Source: Bacillota bacterium
GTDB lineage: Bacteria > Bacillota > UBA4882 > UBA10575
Reading direction: 5' to 3'
NCBI GenBank assembly: GCA_012735135.1
Contig: JAAYHY010000048.1
Span: 1-35,404, forward strand
Length of the DNA stretch: 35,404 nucleotides
Part shown: in pieces, positions 7,112-15,512 of the stretch
Layout: each line of letters starts with the position of its first letter
Position numbering within the stretch: the first letter of the stretch is position 1
The notes under the pieces: generated by a model
Databases searched by the model: none
Told to the model about the DNA's origin: nothing
What the model saw: only the letters and a program-made list of their open reading frames with translations
Translations under genes and position numbers: made by a program

Positions 7112-7948
7112 ATGAACCTGGATCTAGCCTTTTTAGACTGGGCAATTATTATAACCTTACTCATCTTTACCTACCGCGGTTTCCGCCATGGGTTTGTCCA
7201 GCAATTTCTGGGCATCCTCGGTTCCGTGGTGGCAGTTATTGCTGCTTTCTATTTTTACCAAAAACTAGGAATTATCTTGTCCGATTGGCTCCGGATCTCC
7301 GAAAATTTAGCCGGAATTCTTGGGTTCATCCTGATTCTGATTGGGATTAGCGCGGTTGTTGGTCTTAGCGGTAAAAAGTGGAAGAAAGCAACCGATAATT
7401 CTTCCCTTTCCACCCTGGATGGTATCGCCGGGGCAGTCTTTGGCGCTTTTAAAGTTTTAATCGTCTGGGTTTTAATCCTCCTGCTTCTTTCCTCTTTACC
7501 TTGGGAGTTTATTCAAACCCCTTTGCTGGAATCGACTCTTGCCCGGGATGTTTTAAAATTGGCCCCCTATTTTTATTTCCTTCAGGAACGGGCCTTACCT
7601 GCCGATGTGCCGCGGCTCTATTTAACACCGGAGGGATTACAATTTAGAAAGGTCAAATATGAAGATTTAGATGGAAGCACCTGTATCGCCTGTGGGGGAG
7701 AGGTTCGTTATCTAGGTACGGCCAAACAAGGCCTTTTTTATTTTCCTCTCTTCGAATGTACCGTCTGCGGACGCCGGAGTGACGGCTGTCAAACCTTCGA
7801 AGGGTTTCATCTGTTTTATGGCCGTTGTCCCTGGGACGCAAGGACTTTTCCTAACGGAACCAAATGTGAAATCTGGAGCGATCAATCCCCGGTTTTTCCG
7901 GCCACCATCTGCCCGGTTTGTGGGCAAAGTAATGTAAGCTCCTTTTAG
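7112..7948 (+). CDS. CvpA-family membrane protein with C-terminal zinc-ribbon-like tail
   Basis: The N-terminal half (about 1-165) is a CvpA/colicin V production-type membrane domain with four hydrophobic segments (about 8-24, 33-50, 66-85, 104-128) and the typical YRGFRHGFVQQFLG start. CvpA proteins are linked to envelope stress and biofilm phenotypes, but their mechanism is unclear. The C-terminal 90 residues form a soluble tail with paired cysteines: CIAC, CTVC, later single cysteines, and CPVC near the end, suggesting one or two zinc ribbons. This tail is not part of ordinary CvpA. ATG 7112 is preferred over the tracked TTG 7088 because GGAGG lies 8 bases before it. It is probably co-transcribed with zapA. 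Confidence 0.8.
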   Translation: MNLDLAFLDWAIIITLLIFTYRGFRHGFVQQFLGILGSVVAVIAAFYFYQKLGIILSDWLRISENLAGILGFILILIGISAVVGLSGKKWKKATDNSSLSTLDGIAGAVFGAFKVLIVWVLILLLLSSLPWEFIQTPLLESTLARDVLKLAPYFYFLQERALPADVPRLYLTPEGLQFRKVKYEDLDGSTCIACGGEVRYLGTAKQGLFYFPLFECTVCGRRSDGCQTFEGFHLFYGRCPWDARTFPNGTKCEIWSDQSPVFPATICPVCGQSNVSSF

Positions 7949-7991
7949 CGTGTGGGTGGGGGAGGATCGACGGAAATAATATACACTATAT

Positions 7992-7997
7992 TATAAT
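7992..7997 (+). promoter_or_regulatory. Possible -10 element for the U32 peptidase gene
   Basis: TATAAT in an AT-rich stretch, 19 bases before the ATG of the next gene. A matching -35 is poor (TCGACG with 19-bp spacing), so this is weak. Confidence 0.35.
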
Positions 7998-8015
7998 AAA
8001 GTAAAGTGAGGAACG

Positions 8016-10538
8016 ATGAAAAACAACAAGTTTGTCCTACCGGAATTACTTGCCCCGGCCGGCGACTGGGAGACTTTAAAGGTGGGGGTAGCCGCCGGGG
8101 CGGATGCGGTTTATATCGGAGGAAAACTCTTCAGCGCACGGCAGTATGCCCCCAATTTCGACCATGAGGAATTAGCGAAAGCCGCCGACTATCTCCATCT
8201 CCGTGGCCGTAAATTATATGTTACCGTTAATACCTTGATTAAACAGGAAGAAATTGATGGTTTATTGGAGTATATCGACTATTTATCCCAAATTGGGGCC
8301 GATGCGGTTATTCTCCAGGATTTGGGAGCGCTCTATTTGGTCCGTACCTACTGGCCCCATTTACCTGTGCATGCCAGTACCCAAATGACCGTCCACGATG
8401 GCGCCGGAGTCCGTTTTCTCCAAAACCTGGGGGTGGAAAGGGTAATCCTCTCCCGGGAACTCAGTTGGGAAGAGATCAAAGCCATCCATGAAGAAAACTC
8501 CGTCCAACTTGAAGTCTTTGTCCATGGCGCCCTTTGCGTCGCTTATTCCGGCGCTTGCCTGTTCAGTAGTCTGGTCGGTGGCCGTAGTGGGAACCGGGGG
8601 CGCTGTGCCCAACCTTGCCGGTTGACCTACACTTTATACCAGAACAGAAAGAAGGGAAACCCGGTGTTGGTTTCCGACCGCGAAAAACACCTGCTTTCCC
8701 CAAAGGATCTGGCACTGATTTCCGCTCTTCCCCAATTAATCACCGCCGGGGTCAGCTCATTAAAGATTGAAGGCCGGATGAAAGGAGCGGAATATGTCGG
8801 TTCGGTGGTCAGTACTTACCGGAAGGCTTTGGACCGTTATGCCGAAGACCCCGCTCATTTCCAAGTCACTCCGGTGGAACAGAAAGCTCTGGCCACCGTC
8901 TTTAACCGAGGCTTCTCCTCCGGGTATTTTCTGGGGGATCTTGGTCCGGATTTGATCAGTCCCGACCGCCCCAACAACCGGGGACGTTATATCGGCCGGG
9001 TAAAAGCTTACGACGGGAAAAGAAAAAAATGCCTGGTGAAATTGGAAGAAAACTTAGCCGAAGGCGATGGGGTGGAAATATGGGTTAAAGTCGGAGGCCG
9101 GGTCGGAACCATTGTTGAAGATCTGACCGTTAACGGCAAAAAAGTCGAAGAAGCCCAAGCCGGAACGGAAGCTTGGTTTGCCCTGCCCAAGCCGGTTAAA
9201 GCAGGGGACCGGGTTTTTCTTACTTCTTCGCGGCTTTTAAGTCAAAAAATCCAGGAAATGATGAGAAATGATTATCCCGGAGGGAAACTTCCCTGCACCT
9301 TACGGGTGGGTGTCACACCGGGCGAGCCCCTCTTTTTGGAGATGGAAGGCCTGGACGCGAAAGTAACGGTCCGGTCGGCGGAAAAAGCGCAAGTGGCGAC
9401 GAAACGGCCATTGACGGAGGAAACCTTAAAAAATCACCTGACCAGATTAGGGGATACTCCCTTCCGCGCGGCCAGTTTTACCGCCACAATCGAAGGCGAG
9501 CCAATGCTCCCTTTCAGCCAACTGAACCAGGTGCGCCGGGAAGCGGTTGTGCTCTTAAGTGAAAAAATCTTGGCTGCCCACCGCCGGCCCCCCCATGACT
9601 TTCCGGTGATCAACAGGGAAGAGGATGAGGCAAAAACCGGATACAAACGTTCCGGCCCTTCTTTCCTCACGGTCTTTGCCGGCAATCTTGACCTCTTAAA
9701 GGTCGCCTTAGCCTCGGGTGTTCCCAAAGTAATCTTCGGAGGCGAGAGTTTTACCCCCGGGTTTCGTTGGACCAGCGAGCATCTGGCGGAAGGGATGGAA
9801 CTGGCCCGCCGGTCTGGCGCCCGGGCCGTGATCGCTCTTCCCCGGATTACCCGGGAACGGGAGAAAAAAAGGGTGATCGATGCTCTCCGGACCAGTCACG
9901 AGCTTCGTCCGGACGGTCTTCTTATCTCCCACTTAGGAAGTTTGCAAATGGTACTTGCCGAGTCCGAGTTGCCGGTCTATGCGAACTATCCTTTTCACTT
10001 CTTCAATTCCTATACCCCGAAAATCTTTGACCGGCAGCGGATCAAGGGATTTACCCTTTCGCCCGAATTGACCAAGGGAGAAATCCTGGCTTTGGTCAAT
10101 CACCAAGAATTTGACCAAATCGAAGTGGAGCTCATCGTCTTCGGCGCCCTTGAATTGATGGTTTCCCAATTTTGTCCGGTGGGGGCCTGGGCCGGGCAAA
10201 AGCCCCCCCAAACCTGCCCGCGCCCTTGTAGGCAAGGACAATATTTCTTACGGGACCGGAAAGCCATTGATTTTCCGGTGGTGGTTGATGATTTTTGCCG
10301 CATGCATTTGCTTAACAGTAAGTATCTTTCCTTACTCCGGGAATTTCCGCTCCTTGGTGAGAAGAGGTTGAGTTTACGGTTGGAATTACGCCACCAAAAC
10401 CCGGAACTGGCCGCCAAGGTGATCAGGATCTTCCAAACGGCTTTAGCCGCCGGCGGGAGCGAGGAAGACCAATCCGCCTTGGAAGCCATCCTGGACCTAG
10501 GACTGACCAGAGGCCATTTTTACCGGGGAGTTGAATAA
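8016..10538 (+). CDS. U32 family peptidase / RlhA-like protein with DUF3656
   Basis: An 840-residue protein of the U32 (PrtC/RlhA/YhbU) family. Members include RlhA, which hydroxylates a cytidine of 23S rRNA, and proteins long annotated as collagenase-like peptidases. The N-terminal LPELLAPAGDWETLKVGVAAGADAVYIGG and the cysteine signature HGALCVAYSGACLFSS...GRCAQPCR (about 169-205) are diagnostic. A DUF3656-like insert fills the middle, and a second TIM-barrel-like half ends with CPVGAW and CPRPCRQG, more cysteines likely for an Fe-S cluster. It starts at ATG 8016 after GTGAGG. In many Bacillota this gene lies near mutS2 behind zapA-cvpA; mutS2 and polX are not here. rRNA modification is the likelier role over proteolysis, but this is inferred. 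Confidence 0.88.
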   Translation: MKNNKFVLPELLAPAGDWETLKVGVAAGADAVYIGGKLFSARQYAPNFDHEELAKAADYLHLRGRKLYVTVNTLIKQEEIDGLLEYIDYLSQIGADAVILQDLGALYLVRTYWPHLPVHASTQMTVHDGAGVRFLQNLGVERVILSRELSWEEIKAIHEENSVQLEVFVHGALCVAYSGACLFSSLVGGRSGNRGRCAQPCRLTYTLYQNRKKGNPVLVSDREKHLLSPKDLALISALPQLITAGVSSLKIEGRMKGAEYVGSVVSTYRKALDRYAEDPAHFQVTPVEQKALATVFNRGFSSGYFLGDLGPDLISPDRPNNRGRYIGRVKAYDGKRKKCLVKLEENLAEGDGVEIWVKVGGRVGTIVEDLTVNGKKVEEAQAGTEAWFALPKPVKAGDRVFLTSSRLLSQKIQEMMRNDYPGGKLPCTLRVGVTPGEPLFLEMEGLDAKVTVRSAEKAQVATKRPLTEETLKNHLTRLGDTPFRAASFTATIEGEPMLPFSQLNQVRREAVVLLSEKILAAHRRPPHDFPVINREEDEAKTGYKRSGPSFLTVFAGNLDLLKVALASGVPKVIFGGESFTPGFRWTSEHLAEGMELARRSGARAVIALPRITREREKKRVIDALRTSHELRPDGLLISHLGSLQMVLAESELPVYANYPFHFFNSYTPKIFDRQRIKGFTLSPELTKGEILALVNHQEFDQIEVELIVFGALELMVSQFCPVGAWAGQKPPQTCPRPCRQGQYFLRDRKAIDFPVVVDDFCRMHLLNSKYLSLLREFPLLGEKRLSLRLELRHQNPELAAKVIRIFQTALAAGGSEEDQSALEAILDLGLTRGHFYRGVE

Positions 10539-10544
10539 TAATGA

Positions 10545-10573
10545 TTTACACATCTTTTGAACTATGATAAAAT
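10545..10573 (+). promoter_or_regulatory. Promoter of rpsO
   Basis: TTTACA (10545-10550) and TAAAAT (10568-10573) are separated by 17 bp, placing the start about 115 bases ahead of the rpsO GTG and leaving room for a leader RNA. Confidence 0.6.
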
Positions 10574-10589
10574 TTATTCTGTAGTTTGC

Positions 10590-10690
10590 GGCGAAAAGCC
10601 CAATCAAATCTTGAACGCCACCCCTTTCTGGGATGACCGTTACCTCCGGCGGTTTTCTCGGATTGGAGGGCCAGTATCAATAAGGAGGTG
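10590..10690 (+). promoter_or_regulatory. Candidate structured rpsO leader (S15 autoregulation)
   Basis: GCCCAATC (10598-10605) can pair with GATTGG-A-GGGC (10661-10671), enclosing further helices: ACGCC with GGCGGT, and CCCC around TTTCT with GGG. The result is a multi-helix junction ending right before the AGGAGGTG ribosome binding site. S15 is known to repress its own mRNA through such junctions in several bacteria. That this one binds S15 is an inference. Confidence 0.5.
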
Positions 10691-10697
10691 AAAACCA

Positions 10698-10964
10698 GTG
10701 CTGACGCTAGAAAAAAAAGCGGAAATCATTCAGAAATACCGTCTTCACGAAGGTGATACCGGTTCGCCCGAGGTCCAAATCGCGATTCTGACGGAGAGAA
10801 TTAATTACCTAACCGAACACTTAAAGATCCACAAAAAGGACCACCATTCGCGCCGGGGTTTGTTAAAAATGGTCGGCCAACGGAGAGGTTTATTAAACTA
10901 TCTCTACAAGAAAGACATTCAGCGGTACCGTTCGATCATTGAACGCCTTGGGTTACGCAAATAA
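10698..10964 (+). CDS. rpsO: 30S ribosomal protein S15
   Basis: A primary-binding protein of the small subunit platform that binds a three-way junction of 16S rRNA. The 88 residues are family length. [26 protein letters not shown] and [21 protein letters not shown] are diagnostic. It starts at GTG 10698 behind a full AAGGAGGTG site. It precedes pnp, the usual rpsO-pnp order, with a terminator hairpin between them. The structured leader suggests feedback control. Confidence 0.98.
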   Translation: MLTLEKKAEIIQKYRLHEGDTGSPEVQIAILTERINYLTEHLKIHKKDHHSRRGLLKMVGQRRGLLNYLYKKDIQRYRSIIERLGLRK

Positions 10965-10969
10965 GAAAA

Positions 10970-10998
10970 GGAAGCGGGGGCTACCCGCTTTTCTTTCT
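10970..10998 (+). terminator. Hairpin/terminator between rpsO and pnp
   Basis: GCGGG-GGCTA-CCCGC is followed by TTTTCTTTCT. Extra A-rich sequence before the stem can pair with part of the T tract. It likely attenuates read-through into pnp and may also be an RNA processing site. Confidence 0.75.
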
Positions 10999-11075
10999 GT
11001 ATTTGGTCATAATAATAAAAACTGTATACCCTGTTTCCGGAGGATCCGGAGCAAGGTAGAAAGGGGGTTTATTTA

Positions 11076-13178
11076 TTGAACAAATACCGGATTGACTTGG
11101 CTGGCCGCCCTTTAATTATTGAAATTGGGAAAGTGGCCAAACAAGCCAATGGCGCAGCCTGGGTCAGGTACGGAGACACAGTCGTTTTGGTCACCGCTGT
11201 TGTCTCGCCACAACCCCGCGAAGGGATTGATTTTTTTCCGCTCTTAGTAGACTATGAAGAAAGGCTCTACGCCGTCGGCAAAATTCCCGGCAGTTTTCTC
11301 CGGCGGGAAGGACGCCCGACCGAAAGCGCGATCCTGGCTGCCCGGACCATCGACCGGCCGATCCGGCCTTTATTCCCCAAGGGGTTCCGCAATGATGTCC
11401 AAGTGGTGGCCACCGTCTTATCGGTTGATCCCGATAATCCCACCGATACCACGGCCATGATCGGCGCATCCATCGCCCTCTCCATCTCCGAAATTCCTTT
11501 CCAGGGGCCGGTGGCCGGCTTGCACGTCGGACGGGTCGATGGCAAATTTATCATCAATCCCACCCTAAAGCAAGCGGAAAAGAGTGACCTGGATATCATT
11601 GTTGCCGGAACCAAAGACGCCATTATGATGGTGGAAGCCGGAGCGAAAGAAGTTCCCGAAGAAGTAATCCTGGAAGCCATCCTTTTTGGCCACGAAGAAA
11701 TTAAAAAGCTGGTCGCTTTCCAGGAAGAGATCAAAGCTGAAATCGGCAAACCCCCCATCCAAGTGGAGCCCTACGAGCCCGATCCGGAGGTTGTCGCGGC
11801 CGTAAAGGCATATAGCGCCGACAAACTAAAGGAAGCTCTAAGGACCGGTGAAAAACTGGAAAGGGAAGCCCGGGTGGATCAGCTTAAAGAGGAAACCCAT
11901 CAGTACCTTGCGGAACAATTAGGGGAAGAAGCTTACGCCGAAAAAGCCCGTGATATCAGCGAAGCCCTTGACGGGCTCATCAAAGAAGAAGTCCGCCGGA
12001 TGATTGTGGAAGAGAACATCCGGGTGGACGGCCGGGCCTTGGACGAGATTCGTCCCATCAGTTGCGAAGTGGGAGTACTACCCCGCGCCCATGGTTCCGG
12101 TCTCTTTACCCGTGGACAAACACAGGTTCTCTCCGCCGTCACTTTAGGACGGGCCAGTGAAGAACAGATCCTGGACGGTTTGAATGATGAAGACACGAAG
12201 CGCTACATACACCACTATAATTTCCCCGCTTTTAGTGTAGGCGAAGTCAAACCGGTCCGCGGTCCCGGCCGCCGGGAGATTGGCCATGGCGCTTTGGCGG
12301 AAAGAGCCCTCGCCCCGATGATTCCACCGGAAGAAGAGTTTCCCTACACCATTCGGGTTGTTTCGGAAGTGTTGGAATCAAACGGTTCGACTTCCCAGGC
12401 CAGTATCTGCGGGAGCACCTTAGCGCTCATGGATGCCGGGGTCCCCATCAAAAAACCCGTGGCCGGGGTAGCAATGGGCTTGGTTAAATACGGGGATCAA
12501 ATCCGTGTCCTCACCGACATTCAGGGGTTGGAAGATCACCTGGGTGATATGGACTTCAAAGTAGCCGGAACGAGAGAAGGGGTCACCGCCATCCAAATGG
12601 ATATGAAGATTTCCGGCATTACCAAAGAAATCCTCCAACAAGCCTTGGAGCAGGCAAGAAAAGGCCGTCTATTTATCCTCGATAAGATGCTGGAAGTGAT
12701 TGATAAGCCCCGGGCCGAACTCTCGCCCTACGCGCCACGGATGATCACCTTTGAAATTGATCCGGACAAGATCCGCGATGTCATTGGACCCGGTGGGAAG
12801 ATGATCCGGAAAATAATTGAAGAAACGGGCGTTGATATTGATATTGAAGATGACGGCCGGGTCTTCATTACCTCGGTGGACAGGGCCGCGGGTGAAAAGG
12901 CCAAAGCCATTATTGAACGGCTCACCAGTGATGTGGAGGTAGGCAAAACCTATCTGGGAAAAGTAGTGCGGCTTATGAATTTTGGCGCCTTCGTGGAAAT
13001 CTTACCCGGAAAAGAAGGTTTAGTCCACATCTCCCAACTGGATAAAGACCGGGTGGCGAAGGTTGAAGATGTGGTCCAAATCGGGGACGAGATTCTCGTT
13101 AAGGTCATTGAAATTGACAAACTGGGCCGGATCAACCTCTCCCGCAAAGCGCTCCTGGTAGAACAGGAACGAAGTTAA
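11076..13178 (+). CDS. pnp: Polyribonucleotide nucleotidyltransferase (PNPase)
   Basis: A phosphorolytic 3'-5' exoribonuclease, a trimer in the cytoplasm, that degrades mRNA and can add tails. The 700 residues are full length. Domains in order: first RNase PH (about 5-140), an all-helical linker, second RNase PH (about 320-540, with RRDIGHG-like [14 protein letters not shown] and [25 protein letters not shown]), KH (about 553-615, [13 protein letters not shown]), and S1 (about 620-690, [15 protein letters not shown]). It starts at TTG 11076 after AAAGGGGG. It follows rpsO and ends at a strong terminator. The charged residues [19 protein letters not shown] match the family start. Confidence 0.97.
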   Translation: MNKYRIDLAGRPLIIEIGKVAKQANGAAWVRYGDTVVLVTAVVSPQPREGIDFFPLLVDYEERLYAVGKIPGSFLRREGRPTESAILAARTIDRPIRPLFPKGFRNDVQVVATVLSVDPDNPTDTTAMIGASIALSISEIPFQGPVAGLHVGRVDGKFIINPTLKQAEKSDLDIIVAGTKDAIMMVEAGAKEVPEEVILEAILFGHEEIKKLVAFQEEIKAEIGKPPIQVEPYEPDPEVVAAVKAYSADKLKEALRTGEKLEREARVDQLKEETHQYLAEQLGEEAYAEKARDISEALDGLIKEEVRRMIVEENIRVDGRALDEIRPISCEVGVLPRAHGSGLFTRGQTQVLSAVTLGRASEEQILDGLNDEDTKRYIHHYNFPAFSVGEVKPVRGPGRREIGHGALAERALAPMIPPEEEFPYTIRVVSEVLESNGSTSQASICGSTLALMDAGVPIKKPVAGVAMGLVKYGDQIRVLTDIQGLEDHLGDMDFKVAGTREGVTAIQMDMKISGITKEILQQALEQARKGRLFILDKMLEVIDKPRAELSPYAPRMITFEIDPDKIRDVIGPGGKMIRKIIEETGVDIDIEDDGRVFITSVDRAAGEKAKAIIERLTSDVEVGKTYLGKVVRLMNFGAFVEILPGKEGLVHISQLDKDRVAKVEDVVQIGDEILVKVIEIDKLGRINLSRKALLVEQERS

Positions 13179-13181
13179 GCA

Positions 13182-13213
13182 AGAACCGAGAGGAAATTCT
13201 CGGTTCTTTTTTT
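13182..13213 (+). terminator. Rho-independent terminator after pnp
   Basis: AGAACCGAGA-GGAAAT-TCTCGGTTCT is a perfect 10-bp stem followed by a T tract. Confidence 0.92.
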
Positions 13214-13237
13214 ATTCACGAAAGGACGAAGTCCCGT

Positions 13238-13245
13238 CATATACT
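13238..13245 (+). promoter_or_regulatory. Possible sporulation (SigE/SigK-like) -10 element
   Basis: CATATACT fits the SigE -10 consensus CATAYAHT and nearly fits SigK. The -35 is not clear (ATTCACG lies upstream). It is placed about 30 bases before the small membrane ORF below. Suggestive only. Confidence 0.35.
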
Positions 13246-13276
13246 GTCCTATAGGATAAAGAGAGGAGGAAGGACG

Positions 13277-13447
13277 ATAAACCCTTTATTCCATCTTCAA
13301 CGGTACGGACGGCTTCTTCTGGTGGGAATTACCCTCGTTTCCTTGATTAAATGCCTGATCTTCCCGAATGCGCTGGATGTGTTGATCCTGGTGGGACTGC
13401 TTTTTCTGACTGCTGTCGTCATCCTGAACAACGGTCGCTGCCTCTAA
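13277..13447 (+). CDS. Small membrane protein, apparent ATA start
   Basis: This is not in the ORF track because no ATG/GTG/TTG stands at its front. A GAGGAGGAAGG Shine-Dalgarno tract is followed 7 bases later by ATA 13277, which opens 56 codons ending in TAA. The product begins INPLFHLQRYGR and has two hydrophobic segments (about 13-24 and 33-50) separated by KCLIFPNALD, so it is a likely two-pass membrane peptide. In-frame GTG (codon 16) or TTG (codon 23) would cut off the first segment and lack Shine-Dalgarno sites. I do not recognise the family. It lies between pnp and the mraZ promoter, perhaps under a sporulation promoter. Either ATA is a true rare start or an ATG has mutated. Confidence 0.55.
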   Translation: MNPLFHLQRYGRLLLVGITLVSLIKCLIFPNALDVLILVGLLFLTAVVILNNGRCL

Positions 13448-13506
13448 GGTTTTTTTGCCCATATTATGGAAATTTATGGCAATTTACCTTTTTTTAATAA
13501 TAAGTC

Positions 13507-13535
13507 TTGACAAATCACATAAATTGGGGCATGAT
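13507..13535 (+). promoter_or_regulatory. Promoter of the mraZ division cluster
   Basis: A perfect TTGACA (13507-13512) is separated by 17 bp from CATGAT (13530-13535). It lies directly upstream of the MraZ repeat operator, so it is the likely main promoter for mraZ-rsmH-ftsL and the genes beyond. Confidence 0.7.
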
Positions 13536-13550
13536 GGATTATGCAGAGAC

Positions 13551-13590
13551 AAAGTGGAGTGAAGTGGAGTGAAATGGAGAAGAGGGTGAA
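13551..13590 (+). promoter_or_regulatory. MraZ operator (10-bp tandem repeats)
   Basis: AAAGTGGAGT, GAAGTGGAGT, GAAATGGAGA and AGAGGGTGAA follow each other with exact 10-bp periodicity between the promoter and the mraZ start. MraZ is known to bind tandem TGG-containing repeats ahead of its own gene. The last unit also serves as the Shine-Dalgarno region, so binding could affect transcription elongation near the start. Confidence 0.82.
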
Positions 13591-13596
13591 ACGGTC

Positions 13597-14028
13597 TTGT
13601 TTATGGGGGAATACCAGCATTCCTTAGATGATAAAGGACGCCTTATCATCCCCGCTAAACTCAGAGACGGACTGGGGGAGAAGTTTATTCTCACCCGTGG
13701 ACTTGACCGTTCCCTTTTTGTTTATCCTTTATCCGAGTGGGAAAATATAGAGGAAAGAATGAAAACATTACCGACAACCCAGGCTGATACCCGCGCCTTT
13801 GTCCGGATGTTCTTCTCCGGAGCCATTGAATGCGAACCGGACAAGCAATGGCGGATTACGATCCCGCCCAATCTGCGCACCCATGCCCGGATCGATAAAG
13901 ATCTTTACATCCTTGGTGTCTCCACCCGGATCGAGATCTGGGCCCGGGAGGTCTGGGAAGAATACGCGGCGCAAGCGGAAGAGTCCTACGAAGCTTTGGC
14001 CGAAAAAATTGTTGGTATTGGGATCTAG
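13597..14028 (+). CDS. mraZ: Transcriptional regulator MraZ
   Basis: A DNA-binding regulator of the division and cell wall cluster that forms a ring of AbrB-like swapped-hairpin domains. The 143 residues are family length. The two repeats carry the signatures DDKGRLIIPAKLRD (about 11-24) and DKQWRITIPPNLR (about 80-92). TTG 13597 is chosen because it gives the family start MFMGEYQH and has GAGGGTG 8 bases upstream; ATG 13603 is the alternative. It is the first gene of the cluster and lies directly behind its tandem-repeat operator. It is followed 11 bases later by rsmH. Confidence 0.95.
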   Translation: MFMGEYQHSLDDKGRLIIPAKLRDGLGEKFILTRGLDRSLFVYPLSEWENIEERMKTLPTTQADTRAFVRMFFSGAIECEPDKQWRITIPPNLRTHARIDKDLYILGVSTRIEIWAREVWEEYAAQAEESYEALAEKIVGIGI

Positions 14029-14039
14029 GACGGTAGCCA

Positions 14040-14981
14040 ATGGAAGAAGTCAGACACCTCCCGGTGATGCCCACCGAAGTTTTACAGTACCTTGACCCGC
14101 AACCAGGAGAAGTTATGGTTGATGGGACAATTGGTTTGGGGGGACATGCCAAATTAATCGCCACCCGCCTAGGCACCGCCGGAGTAATGATCGGAATTGA
14201 TCAAGACCCCACGGCGCTGGCGATTGCCCGGAAGAACCTGGCTTTTTTCTCCGGAAAACTGATGCTCTTTCATGATAATTTCCGCAATATCGGCTCGATT
14301 CTCCGCCATTCCTGTCCGCAGGGGAGCAATGGTCTGCTTTTGGATCTTGGTGTCTCTTCGCTCCAACTTGACACGGGAGAAAGGGGATTCTCCTATCAAC
14401 AGGATGCCCCTTTGGATATGCGGATGAATCCAAAGCAAAAGTTTTCCGCCGCTGATCTGGTCAATACCTATTCCCAAGCGGAATTAACCCGTATTATCCG
14501 GGAGTATGGTGAAGAACGGTGGGCAAGCCGCATCGCCCGGTTTATTGTGGAACAAAGGGCAAAAAGGCCTCTCGTCAGCACCGGCCAGTTGGTGGAGGTG
14601 GTTAAGGCGGCCATCCCCGCCGGCGCGCGCCGGACAGGCCCCCATCCGGCCCGTCGTACTTTTCAAGCCATTCGGATCGCGGTTAACCGGGAATTGGATG
14701 CCCTGCAGGAAGCTCTGAATGCGGGTATCTCCGCTTTACAGCCGGGAGGGCGGATTGTGGTGATTAGCTTCCATTCTTTGGAAGATAGGATCGTCAAAAA
14801 TACCTTCCGTCAGCGGGCGAAAGCATGTCATTGTCCTCCGGAAATCCCGATCTGTCAGTGCGGGGGAAAACCGGAACTCAAAATTTTAACTCCCCATCCG
14901 GTGCTGCCCACCGCCGGAGAATGCCGGAATAATCCGCGCAGTAGGAGCGCCAAACTTAGAGCCGCCTATAAACTGGTCTAG
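14040..14981 (+). CDS. rsmH: 16S rRNA (cytosine-N4)-methyltransferase RsmH
   Basis: It uses S-adenosylmethionine to methylate N4 of C1402 in the 16S rRNA P-site region. The 313 residues are family length. HLPVMPTEVLQYL at the start, the SAM loop VDGTIGLGGHAKLI (about 29-42), DLGVSSLQLDTGERGFS, and ISFHSLEDRIVKNTFR followed by a CHCPPEIPICQCG cysteine segment are all diagnostic. It starts at ATG 14040 with only a weak GGACGG upstream, suggesting coupling to mraZ. It is the second gene of the dcw operon. Confidence 0.97.
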   Translation: MEEVRHLPVMPTEVLQYLDPQPGEVMVDGTIGLGGHAKLIATRLGTAGVMIGIDQDPTALAIARKNLAFFSGKLMLFHDNFRNIGSILRHSCPQGSNGLLLDLGVSSLQLDTGERGFSYQQDAPLDMRMNPKQKFSAADLVNTYSQAELTRIIREYGEERWASRIARFIVEQRAKRPLVSTGQLVEVVKAAIPAGARRTGPHPARRTFQAIRIAVNRELDALQEALNAGISALQPGGRIVVISFHSLEDRIVKNTFRQRAKACHCPPEIPICQCGGKPELKILTPHPVLPTAGECRNNPRSRSAKLRAAYKLV

Positions 14982-15003
14982 GTTAGGAAAGGAGAGCATA
15001 AAA

Positions 15004-15492
15004 ATGCTAAGGGCGAGTGCAAAAAAATGGACGCCTGAATCGTCAACCCCGTTCCGAACAAGGAAAGTAAAAAGGGTTGTTCTCAATATGGAAAAAATCC
15101 GGAAGTTTCTCCAAATCGGCGGGTTACTCGCTTTATTGACCATGGCCAATGCCTCCATCCAGGCTCTGGTGGCACAAACTCAGTACCGGTTGGCCGGTGT
15201 CCAGGCCGAATTGAAAATGGTGGATCAACAGATCGGCTGGCTCCAATGGGAACTGGTCAGTCGAGTCTCCCAACAACAAGTGGCGAAATTAACGGCTAAG
15301 AATGAATCGGTAGATAACATAGAAAAACCGAAGGATTCCTTAAGTCAACTTGCTCCGAATCTCGTTCTTCCTCCATCCATTTTGCTTGTTGATCCGTCCT
15401 CCGTTTCCAGGGAGAAAACGGTCACGGCTAAACTCCATGATTGGGTCGCTGGAGTTGGACGCACCTTGGCCAAAGGAGCGTTCGCGGAGTGA
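15004..15492 (+). CDS. ftsL: FtsL-like septum protein
   Basis: A bitopic membrane protein in the FtsL position, between rsmH and the division PBP. It has a basic cytoplasmic N-terminal part (about 1-34), one hydrophobic segment (about 35-58) and an extracytoplasmic stretch rich in Gln, Glu and Leu (about 60-95) that could form the short coiled coil which pairs FtsL with DivIC/FtsB. The assignment rests on position and layout, because FtsL sequences diverge widely. At 162 residues it is longer than the usual 100-120, with an extra C-terminal tail (about 105-162) that has no recognisable domain. It starts at ATG 15004 behind AAAGGAGAG. Confidence 0.75.
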   Translation: MLRASAKKWTPESSTPFRTRKVKRVVLNMEKIRKFLQIGGLLALLTMANASIQALVAQTQYRLAGVQAELKMVDQQIGWLQWELVSRVSQQQVAKLTAKNESVDNIEKPKDSLSQLAPNLVLPPSILLVDPSSVSREKTVTAKLHDWVAGVGRTLAKGAFAE

Positions 15493-15512
15493 AATAATAG
15501 GGGGGTATCCGG

